From contig NMRB01000058.1 in NCBI GenBank assembly GCA_002633025.1, positions 183,478 through 247,477 on the forward strand: DNA of 64,000 nucleotides. Direction: 5' to 3'. Position numbers and translations under genes: made by a program. Source of the stretch: Notospermus geniculatus (Eukaryota; Nemertea; Pilidiophora; Heteronemertea; Lineidae). Below the pieces are notes generated by a model that saw only the letters and a program-made list of their open reading frames with translations, had not been told where the DNA came from and searched no databases. Of the stretch, positions 20,416 to 31,400 are shown piece after piece. The first letter of the stretch is position 1. Each line of letters begins with the position of its first letter.

Positions 20416-23221
20416 CATTCTAAGGGCCCTAGCAAATGCCTCCATGGCCACTGCTTCTTTCCCGGCAGTCTTTGCAGCAAGAGCACTGACAGCATTAGCC
20501 ATCAACATTTCTGAGCAACCTGAATTAGGAAGAAAATGACAAAGAGAACAGTTGCATATATGGTGATCAATGAAATACCTTTTCTTCTCTCATCCATCCT
20601 TTAATTTACACAGAGAGTAGATTCTAGAAGCAACGTACCTCCACCAAAGACGGTCCTGGTTTCTTTAACTGTCTGCTGTAGTACACAGAGAGCATCATGC
20701 AGAGATCGCTCAGCCTCGTCTAGGATTTGCTTTGTTGCGCCACGTAAGATGATGGTGCAGGCTTCTCCAAGGGCCACACCTGAAATAACATGGGATTCCT
20801 TACATATTTCACAGGGATATACATGGATACGGTTGGATAATCTCAATACTCAACATACCAGAAAATTTCAGAAGATTGTCCTCTCCAATCATGACCTCCT
20901 CAATGCTGTCACACTTTCCAAGCTTCACTGTTTCTGGACTATCAAATGTTGAGGTAATCTCGCCACCAGTGACAAGGGCTAGTCGTTCAACTCCTTCGAA
21001 ATCGGCATGTTCTATGGCCATCACACCATTATCGGCGAATAATTGTTCAGGATAATTGTAGATCAGTTGTCTGGAAGATATCACAGGAAAGAGAGGAGGG
21101 GATGAGATCATCACATAGCCATCAGGGATCTGATCATCACACAGCATACACCAGCAAATAACAATATAAGACCGCCAAATGTATGAGTGTAAGGACATCC
21201 TGAAAACATTCACCTCAAAGAACAGCGATCAGTTTCTAATTGGTCCACTCACCTATTGATGAACACATTACATCCATGCTTGCAAATCTTTGCCACCTTT
21301 TCCTTCATCTTTTCTTTCTCGGCCAACTCCAACTCTGCAACCTTAGAGACTGCATCAACTCGGACACGTGACCCAAAAACCTACAAATGATGAATAACTC
21401 GATCAACTCCTCATGCAAATGGAAAATGCCAGGCCAAGATCTTTATCAATCACAGCAAAGAATCACCACATATGGCAAGGTTCCAAATTAATTGGCCATC
21501 TCAAGTGGCAGTTACCATACCTTTATTTTATCAGTGTCCATAGGAGTATTTGCAATAAGGATCTTGCAGTTTTCTACTTTCTTTGGTTGATTAACACCTA
21601 CTTTCTTGTCTAACAGAAAACCTGAAAGACAGAAACAAGAGATGAAACCATAGTTGCCTCACAAATGGGACTTCTGACTGGTACTAGACATATACACATC
21701 GATCGAATTGATGACGGTGACCAAATTTTCTATCAACTCACCTTCATCTAAGTAAGAGTCACACATAGAGATGATCCAAGTTTCTTGATGACTTGAATAG
21801 CCTCTAAGTTCACATTACCCTTTAGTCTAAGAATAGCATCAACAGCCAACGTGGCAAAGTGATCTTTGTAATTGGTGAGGATTTTAGAACTTAGTGTTGT
21901 TCTGGCAATGTTCATCAGATCTTCCCGGAACTGTGTTGGATCAGCGCTGAAACAAAATCAAATTCTGTACTTTGTAAACTTGAAGTCATGATTTCATCTC
22001 TTTCCAATGTGTCAAGATGACAGATGATTGAAACTGACTTCACCACAATAAACTTACCCATGGTCTTGTGCAGCTTCAATGAGTGCCTTCCTAGCTTCAT
22101 CTGTTGCCTTCCTCCACCCAGATATGACTGTCTGTGGATGCATTTTCTGCTGAATCAACTGTTCCGCCTCCTATCAAAGTAGCATCAACAAGGTGAAAGT
22201 TAAGAGCATATGATTCAGAAGGCAGACATCACTACTCTTTTAATGTTATCCATCACTACCTTTTTGTCAGTCATGGGAAATCACTTGTAGTACAGCTTAT
22301 CAGTCAGTTTCATTTCAAGTCAAGTGTAGCCTACCTGCAGTTCATGGGTGATCATTCTGGTCTAACTCACCTTCAAGAGTTCACAAGCCAATACTGTCAC
22401 AGATGTAGTTCCATCACCCACTTCATCATCCTGAACTCGAGAGATTTCTGAAAGGTTTAGGAAATCATAACTTGTGATCAATTCATTAACATAACAAGCA
22501 TCAGGGTCTTTCCTTAACTTGGCTCTTAATTTACTAGTACCCCAAAAGATCCTACTCAGTTTTGTTGCAAAGGACAGGTGGAAAGAGTGGCATGTATAGC
22601 TTCTTACCAACAAGTACTTTAGCAGCTGGATTATCCACTCCAATAGCTTTCAGTATAGTAGCACCATCATTTGTCACATGGACTGGATCATTGGGATTAC
22701 CAGACTGAAGTACTTTATCCTGTAGTAAAAGGATATCAGATAACTGAGGCATGGGATTATCTCATACACAATGCTGCTGTAACCATACTGCAGTAATTGT
22801 GCATTTAGCAGTTATCAACTCAAAGCTTTATCAATGAATATTCATTCACTATAAAACAACACAAGTCTTTCTTCGAATTGTTCAAAATATCTACTTTTGA
22901 GACATACCATTCCCTTTGGTCCTAATGTACTTTTGATCAAGTCTCCAATAGCAATGGCACCAACAAAGGAGGACTGAAAAGAGAATTCTACTTTTAGTAT
23001 TACTTGTATGTCCCAGGCTGTGACAGATTCAATATCTGACTAAGTAAAATCTCTATCCACGCCAGGCAGCAAGCAGTACATTACGTAAAATATTTTAGAC
23101 ATGGGTCAGGATCATCGCTTCAATGGAATACCAGTAGACCCTGCACTCTTACCAAGCGGGCAGTCTCGGACTTCTCTTCCTCCGCTCCTGCACCGAGGAC
23201 TTGTACTGGTTGTAAGGAATA
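20416..23221 (-). CDS. CCT2: CCT2 (TCP-1 beta), copy 1, incomplete and frameshifted
   Basis: Beta subunit of the cytosolic TRiC/CCT chaperonin, which folds actin, tubulin and other proteins using ATP. Exons in transcript order: 23153-23221, 22908-22973, 22608-22719, 22371-22447, 22058-22170, 21742-21946, 21521-21621, 21253-21380, 20859-21070, 20639-20779 and 20416-20519. Signatures: [10 protein letters not shown] and [20 protein letters not shown] (nucleotide binding), [59 protein letters not shown] and [15 protein letters not shown]. The first exon (initiator Met) and the C-terminal exons (about 120 residues, from PTIIADNAGYDS onward) were not found, the latter being absent from 19.1-20.4 kb. 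Exon 21742-21946 has 2 extra bases compared with copy 2, causing a frameshift and stop. Confidence 0.9.
21742..21946 (-). pseudogene. CCT2: CCT2 copy 1 exon 6 with 2-nt insertion
   Basis: At about 21760-21764 the plus strand reads GTCACACATAG, where copy 2 (about 26116) reads GTCACATAG. The extra dinucleotide makes the exon 205 nt rather than 203 and turns LCDSYLDE into LCVTLT-stop. This is either a real null allele or a sequencing error in a CA run. Confidence 0.8.
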
Positions 23222-24928
23222 CTGAAAAATGTTAGAATTGTAGACATTAGCCGGTCGCCTAATCACTGACAACATCAGCATGTAGGCTAGGCCAACAGAC
23301 AACAAATCTTTGACACCGAGTGCATTAAACAAGGTCCCCCATGCCACAAAACAGCCAACCATTAAATGCGTCATCCACCTCAAACGTGCCACACCTGCTG
23401 TCATCATGGTCATGGATTGGAAAGCTGGTAGTTATGGTAACCATATCGACCAGGCATAGCTTCTTTTACGATATGACATTGACGGCTATTGCCTGGTACG
23501 TTATGGTTTACCCATATGCTGCCTGTGGTGCATAGTGTATTTCATGTACTGAACAAAATCACCAATTATTGTCAAACCTGACTAAATTCGAATAATTAAC
23601 TGTCATGAATCCTTTCATTTATCCTCATTTCTCATAGTGGTATTCCAAAAGACAGAAAAATTGGCACAAATTAGGAAAAAACTTTGATACAAAACTCCGT
23701 CGAAATGTCACCAACACATGTAAACAAGTCGCGAACTCGTAGCTGTCACAAGACCCGAGGTCACGTGACTGGGCGTAGTCGCTGACACTGAATGAGAACG
23801 AGACTAACGTCACTGCGCAATTGCATTGCGCGAGACTCCCATCATGGCGTGTCACCGGCCTGTACATTTCGATTCGAGAAGCGGATTTTAAACTCGATTT
23901 GGGAAGTAAATAAGAACGGGATTTTACTAAATTCACTCGGATATGGTGTATCGACGATAGCTCAACAACACAGGAATACAATATTGTGGATTTTCGTCCT
24001 GGTAGTGTGAATTAACAGTGCCCGCCCGGAATTCGGGGCGGAGGTGCTCCACAGGGAATGTATTGGGCAATCTGAGACTCTGTATGCGCGCTATGTAAAA
24101 GTCAGTTTGTAAAAGCAAAAGCGGAGCATACAGAGTCCCAGTTACTGAGACTAGAAAGCTGGCAGCTAGCTGTGAGGGGGGGGGGGGGGTTGGCCCGATC
24201 ATCACCATCACGACATCATCAATCATGACATCGAGTAGATATCCATAGCTAGGCCTATGCAAATTTATATGTAGAAAATGTCAGCCGGAGGTGTTCATGT
24301 ATGTGTCAACCACTTGAATCAACATAACAGTGTTTTGAGGACCTTGGCTAATGAATGGGTGTATGTGTGTGCCAATGCATGTGATGATATACAGTGCACA
24401 TGTGCATTGCATGCACACGACCACGGCATGGATGGGATGCACTGCACTGCACTGAAAACTGAATGGCATGATGATCACGTGCTGGTTTCCAAGAGCCAAC
24501 CAACAAGTCAATTCTGCATAGATCTTAATTAGAAACCAGTACAATTAACCTCTAGATACTAGGAATTAAATTCCTTCGCAGATTTAACATCATTAAAGGT
24601 AATAATCACCATTTTAATGCGCAAATATGATGATGATAAACCGGCGAAATGTGAGATCCTTCCAGAATGCCGTTGTGATCGTCGCTTCGCCTTGTCCTTT
24701 TCCAAGGAAGCCGGGAGGGATTGGAGACAATGTCACATCCAATATTTCCAACAGAAACTGAGATTTCTGTTAATTTCTGACTACATATGCTAACAAAACT
24801 ACTTTTCTATTGAAAAATTTAATCAATGTCTCAAATAAGCTTTTTATAAGAAAATGATGTTGCGGCGTCTCTAGAGTGAATTGCGGTCGAGGTGGAGGAA
24901 GACACAAATCGTTGTTTTTGTATTCATC
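23222..24928. promoter_or_regulatory. CCT2 / PSMD13 divergent intergenic region
   Basis: This region should contain the CCT2 first exon (only one to three codons by comparison with human) and both promoters. A GC-rich stretch at about 23700-23900 contains CACGTGAC at 23763 and GCGCAATTGCATTGCGCG at about 23815. The second copy of the region (27532-28435) lacks about 730 bp of it, between two GAAAGCTGG words. Confidence 0.45.
24061..24153 (+). repeat. 93-bp element, inverted twin at 28953-29045
   Basis: The segment is found base for base in reverse complement at 28953-29045. Its own ends form an imperfect inverted repeat around GACTCTGTATGC and GCATACAGAGTC, so it resembles a tiny foldback element. 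It is absent from the copy-2 equivalent of this region. Confidence 0.75.
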
Positions 24929-25035
24929 ATGGCGTCGCAGAGAGACGTGAGTGGCTACTTGGCCGAACAACAAACTAAGAATACAGGAGAAATTGCTGCA
25001 GAATGGAGTGTTATGGAACAATTTTACAACAAAAA
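24929..25035 (+). CDS. PSMD13: PSMD13 exon 1, first copy (duplicate)
   Basis: 107 nt, ATG at 24929, encoding [18 protein letters not shown] and ending in EQFYNKK, with donor GTAATT. Identical coding sequence recurs at 28436-28542. No exon 2 follows before copy 2 of CCT2, so this copy is isolated from the rest of the gene. Confidence 0.85.
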
Positions 25036-25650
25036 GTAATTGATTTATCATGATACCAATTTTCAGTTCTATCTGCACTGTACTTCACATGTACGAAGAG
25101 GTTTTCTAAACCGGCCTCCCTCTCTCTCTTCTGTCTCTGAACGTGCTGAATCACTGTCAGCTGGATGCACAGGATTAGTACATGATAGGCCTACATGCAA
25201 TGCACTGATGCATATGCACACATAAGGCCACTTAAAATTAATAAATTGTTTTACATGGCCGCCCGCCTCAATTTTTTGGTGCCGCCTCGATTTTTTTTAT
25301 ATTTTATTTTTATATTTTTCAAAAAGTCCATTTTTTTCATCCCCAAAACCGTTAGAGATCGTCAGTGCAAGCTCAGTCATGACGGCAGCAAGTGCCCATG
25401 GGGGTGATTTGCTGCCCACAAAGTGGAATGAAATGGCCAGGGCCATTGTGCTCACCTCTGTGACAGAGTATGAAGTGTGAGTAGCCTGGTGATACACTGA
25501 ATGGTGAAGGATTAGTGCAGAAACATCGTAACATTTACTACCGGTGAGATATGGCCAACGACCGTTCCACGACGTCTTCGTACACTGTTGATACATTCAT
25601 GATCACAACAACTCATTTGCATATCTACGTGATCTAGGTCACGGATTCGA

Positions 25651-27531
25651 GCCACCTTTTCCTTCATCTTTTCTTTCTCGGCCAACTCCAACTCTGCAAC
25701 CTTAGAGACTGCATCAACTCGGACACGTGACCCAAAAACCTAAAAATGATGAATAACTCGATCAACTCCTCATGCAAATGGAAAATGCCAGGCCAAGATC
25801 TTCACAGCAAAGAATCCCCACATATGGCAAGGTTCCAAATTAATTGGCCATCTCAAGTGGCAGTTACCATACCTTTATTTTATCAGTGTCCATAGGAGTA
25901 TTTGCAATAAGGATCTTGCAGTTTTCTACTTTCTTTGGTTGATTAACACCTACTTTCTTGTCTAACAGAAAACCTGAAAGACAGACACAAGAGATGAAAC
26001 CATAGTTGCCTCACAAATGTGACTTCTGACTGGTACTAAACATATACACATCGATCAAATTGATGACATGATGGTGACCAAATTTTCTATCAACTCACCT
26101 TCATCTAAGTAAGAGTCACATAGAGATGATCCAAGTTTCTTGATGACTTGAATAGCCTCTAAGTTCACATTACCCTTTAGTCTAAGAATAGCATCAACAG
26201 CCAACGCGGCAAAGTGATCTTTGTAATTGGTGAGGATTTTAGAACTTAGTGTTGTTCTGGCAATGTTCATCAGATCTTCCCGGAACTGTGTTGGATCAGC
26301 GCTGAAACAAAATCAAATTCTGTACTTTGTAAACTTGAAGTCATGATTTCATCTTTTTCCATGTGTCAAGATGACAGATGATTGAAACTGACTTCACCAC
26401 AATAAACTTACCCATGGTCTTGTGCAGCTTCAATGAGTGCCTTCCTAGCTTCATCTGTTGCCTTCCTCCACCCAGATATGACTGTCTGTGGATGCATTTT
26501 CTGCTGAATCAACTGTTCCGCCTCCTATCAAAGTATGTAGCATCAACAAGGTGAAAGTTAAGAGCATATGATTCAGAAGGCAGACATCACTACTCTTTTA
26601 ATGTTATCCATCACTACCTTTTTGTCAGTCATGGGAAATCACTTGTAGTACAGCTTATCAGTCAGTTTCATTTCAAGTGTACCTGCAGTTCATGGGTGAT
26701 CAATCTAACTCACCTTCAAGAGTTCACAAGCCAATACTGTCACAGATGTAGTTCCATCACCTACTTCATCATCCTGAACTCGAGAGATTTCTGAAAGGTT
26801 TAGGAAATCATAACTTGTGATCATTCATTAACAAGCATCAGGGTTTTTCCTTAACTTGGCTCTTAATTTACTAGTACCCCAAAAGATCCTTCTCAGTTTT
26901 GTTGCAAAGGACAGGTGGAAAGAGTGGCATGTCTAGCTTCTTACCAACAAGTACTTTAGCAGCTGGATTATCCACTCCAATAGCTTTCAGTATAGTAGCA
27001 CCATCATTTGTCACATGGACTGGATCATTGGGATTACCAGACTGAAGTACTTTATCCTGTAGTAAAAGGAGATCAGATAACTGAGGCATGAGATTACCTC
27101 ATACACAATGTTGCTTTTAGCAGTTATCAACTCAAAGCTTCATCAATGAATATTCATTCACTATAAAACAACACAAGTCTTTCTTTGAATTATTCTAAAT
27201 ATCTACTTTTGAGACATACCATTCCCTTTGGTCCTAATGTACTTTTGATCAAGTCTCCAATAGCAATGGCACCAACAAAGGAGGACTGAAAAGAGAGTTC
27301 TACTTTTAGTATTACTCGTATGTCCCAGGCTGTGACAGATTCAATATCTGACTAAGTAAAATCTCTATCCACGCCAGGCAGCAAGCAGTACATTACGTAA
27401 AACATTTGACATGGGTCAGGATCATCGCTTCAATGGAATACCAGTAGACCCTGCACTCTTACCAAGCGGGCAGTCTCGGATTTCTCTTCCTCCGCTCCTG
27501 CACCGAGGACTTGTACTGGTTGTAAGGAATA
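25651..27531 (-). CDS. CCT2: CCT2 copy 2, partial
   Basis: Near-identical repeat of CCT2 exons. In transcript order: 27463-27531, 27220-27285, 26945-27056, 26714-26790, 26412-26524, 26099-26301, 25873-25973, and the first 89 nt of exon 8 (25651-25739). It breaks off abruptly at 25651 inside exon 8 at the word GCCACCTTTTCC, with unrelated sequence beyond. Exon 6 is intact here ([10 protein letters not shown]), unlike copy 1. Introns carry scattered small indels relative to copy 1, as expected of alleles or a very recent duplication. Confidence 0.85.
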
Positions 27532-28435
27532 CTGAAAAATGTTAGAATTGTAGACATTAGCCGGCCGCCTAATCACTGACAACATCAGCATGTAGGCCAA
27601 CAGACAACAAATCTTTGACACCGAGTGCATTAAACAAGGTCCCCCATGCCACAAAACAGCCAACCATTAAATGCGTCATCCACCTCAAACGTGCCACACC
27701 TGCCGTCATCATGGTCATGGAAAGCTGGCAGCTAGCTGTGGGGGGGGGGCTGGCCCAGCTAGGCCTATGGCATGCAAATTTATATGTAGAAAATGTCAGC
27801 CGGAGGTGTTCATGTAAGTGTCAACCACTTGAATCAACATAACAGTGTTTTGAGGACCTTGGCTAATGAATGGGTGTATGTGTGTGCCAATGCATGTGAT
27901 GATATACAGTGCACGTGTGCATTGCATGCACACGACCACGGCATGGATGGGATGCACTGCACTGAAAACTGAATGGCATGATCACGTGCTGGTTTCCAAG
28001 AGCCAACCAACAAGTCAATTCTGCATAGATCTTAATTAGAAACCAGTACAATTAACCTCTAGATACTAGGAATTAAATTCCTTCGCAGATTTAACATCAT
28101 TTAAGGTAATAATCACCATTTTAATGCGCAAATATGATGATGATAAACCGGTGAAATGTGAGATCCTTCCAGAATGCCGTTGTGATCGTCGCTTCGCCTT
28201 GTCCTTTTCCAAGGAAGCCGGGAGGGATTGGAGACAATGTCACATCCAATATTTCCAACAGAAACTGAGATTTCTGTTAATTTCTGACTACATATGCTAA
28301 CAAAACTACTTTTCTATTGAAAAATTTAATCAATGTCTCAAATAAGCTTTTTATAAGAAAATTATGTTGCGGCGTCTCTAGAGTGAATTGCGGTCGAGGT
28401 GGAGGAAGACACAAATCGTTGTTTTTGTATTCATC

Positions 28436-31400
28436 ATGGCGTCGCAGAGAGACGTGAGTGGCTACTTGGCCGAACAACAAACTAAGAATACAGGAGAAAT
28501 TGCTGCAGAATGGAGTGTTATGGAACAATTTTACAACAAAAAGTAATTGATTTATCATGATACCAATTTTCAGTTCTATCTGCACTGTACTTCACATGTA
28601 CGAAGAGGTTTTCTAAACCGGCCTCCCTCTCTCTCTGAACGTGCTGAATCACTGTCACATGGTCAGCTGGATTGGATGCACAGGATTAGTACATGCAATG
28701 CACTGATGCATATGCACACATAAGGCCCAGTACCTATATATGCCTAAGTAGTTTCAGAGTACATTTTCTTTGCTTTTCAGGCTATGGCATCAGTTAACAC
28801 TAAAATTGGAGCAGTTTGTTAAAAGACCGTGTTTCCAAAATGGAGAAGAACTTATTGAGGTAAGCGGTCGGTAGGCCCTAGCTACCATTTATTTATGGGG
28901 CCTGCCCATGGGCATGCCCCGATAATGGTAGCTAGATTAGCCTATCCACGGTTAGTCTCAGTAACTGGGACTCTGTATGCTCCGCTTTTGCTTTTACAAA
29001 CTGACTTTTACATAGCGCGCATACAGAGTCTCAGATTGCCCAATACCCTTCAGTTACAGGTTCACCAGGGGCAAATTAGTAAACTCACTTTTGGCACATA
29101 TTTTGAGTTGTACATTCTTGGTACTTATATATTCTTGCTATTGGTGATCTCTACTGTCCTTCTTCTTGTCGGGGAAAAATATAAAATATAAAATGCCCTA
29201 CTCACCAACATTTCAGAAGTTGGAGTCATGTAAAACAATTTATTAATTTTAAGTGGCCTAAGGCCCAGTATGATGGTGTGACCGGTTTTCGTGGTACTAA
29301 GCCATGTAGGCCTAATACTTTACCGCCCGATTGTGGCGTTAGTCACTTTGCGTCCGTAATTATTTTGTTATATGTGTCGAAAATAGAGATATTAATTTAG
29401 GCCTAGGCCTACCGTGAAATGTTTTTGTCTCGCGGGCGCGCGCGTGAATAAACATGAACGAACGGGAAAAAACGGGAGTACCACGAAAACTGTTCTGCCC
29501 CGAAAACTGGTCACTCCATTATACCAAAAATAGATAAGCGAGCTTATCTATTTTTGATTATACCTATATAGGCCTAAGTAGTTTCAGAGTATTTTCTTTG
29601 CTTTTCAGGCTATGGCATCAGTTAACACTAAAATTGGAGCAGTTTGTTAAAAGACCGTGTTTCCAAAATGGAGAAGAACTTATTGAGGTAAGTGGTCGGT
29701 AGGCCCTAGCTACCATTTATTTATTGTTGGGGCCTGCCCATATGAGCATGGCCTTACGGTACACCTAATACCGGTATTAGGTGTACCCTAAGGCCATGCC
29801 CATGGGCAGGCCCCGATAATGGTAGCTAGATTAGCCTATCTAGGAGGGTAGGCATAGGCCTAAGGCCCTATGCCTAGGCCTCAGGCAGATTTTCCGGATT
29901 TTTAATTTATGTCCGCTTTTTTCGGTACCCACCACCTGTACTGTTGGCGTATATAGGCCTAGGCCATCCTTTGAGCAGAGCTAAGAGGTAGGCCCCTACT
30001 AGGATGTTGCCGTTTGGCCGTCTCTCATCATAGGGCCTAATCGATGATAATGTAGCTAAGAAGTAAGTGAGGATAGTGTACCAACCGAAGACACTTTGTC
30101 ATCTCAGCAAAAGACTCTTTGGCCCCCTTCCCCTGTCTGTGAATGTTGGCCGAGTTCTTGAGGTAAAATGCTGTTAAATGAAGTATATCATCCTTTCAGA
30201 TGTACAACAACTTCTTATGTGACTTTGAGCACAGAATCAACCCCTTGTCACTGTGTGAAATCCTTGTATATGTGGTCAAACAAATGAAAGGTAAGACAAA
30301 TTCATGAAAAGGCAGACTTGGTACTTATGACTCCAGTATAGGCCAAGGCCTAAATATGGTTTGTATTGTTTGATAATCCTCATGCTTTTCCTTTCAGAGC
30401 CTCAGACTGCCATTGAGTTCATGGAAAAAGCCAAGGAAAAAGTCAAAGCAAATGAAGAGGCCTCAATATTGTGTATGACAGTAATAGCTACAATAAAACT
30501 TCGACAAAATGATCTGACAGGTTGCAAGGTTCGTTATAACTTTTTAGGAAATGTCATGTGACATTATCACATTGATTTCATGTTTCATACTGGTTAAATC
30601 ATTCTCTTGGGGAGGAGGGAATGCAGATTCAGCCATGAAAAACTGAACATTGTGGTTAAGTGGCAACTTGTTTAGACTGACACGAAATATGTGTTATTTT
30701 TCAGAAACTTGTTGAGGAGGCTCAGCAGGTGTTAGATAGCACTGATGGAGTGTCACCTGTTCATGGAACATTTTATGAATTGTCAAGTAACTACTACAAA
30801 ACCATAGGTGACCATGCTGCCTTCTACAGAGATGCTCTACGATATCTTGGCTGTAAAGACCTAGAAGATATCTCTGGTGAGTATGATATTCCTGTCTCTG
30901 TCATGAATCTCTGTGATCAACCTTGGTTTTGCCTGACAAAGGACTCGTAAGCAGTCCTTACTGTGTATGAAAATAGTTCCAAAGCAGTAAAGAGTAAAGC
31001 CATGATATGGGTACCATGAGTACCATTCCGTTTTACCACCTGTTACTGGTTTTGGCATATCATATTCCAAATGGCTTTGTTCAATTTCTTTCCAGAAACA
31101 GAACAAATAGAACGAGCTTTCAACCTGTCATTAGCTGCCTTATTAGGAAAAGGTGTTTATAACTTCGGGGANACTGTGTGAAATCCTTGTATATGTGGTC
31201 AAACAAATGAAAGGTAAGACAAATTCATGAAAAGGCAGACTTGGTACTTATGACTCCAGTATAGGCCAAGGCCTAAATGTGGTTTGTATTGTTTGATAAT
31301 CCTCATGCTTTTCCTTTCAGAGCCTCAGACTGCCATTGAGTTCATGGAAAAAGCCAAGGAAAAAGTCAAAGCAAATGAAGAGGCCTCAATATTGTGTATG

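Noticed and set aside
22719-22735. ATATCCTTTT before CCT2 exon 3 looks like a second U12 donor
   Set aside because: It sits in the polypyrimidine tract immediately before a normal CAG acceptor, and copy 2 reads ATCTCCTTTT there.
24174-24188. Run of G residues as a regulatory quadruplex
   Set aside because: Homopolymer length differs between the two copies and it is a single run, so more likely a mononucleotide tract.
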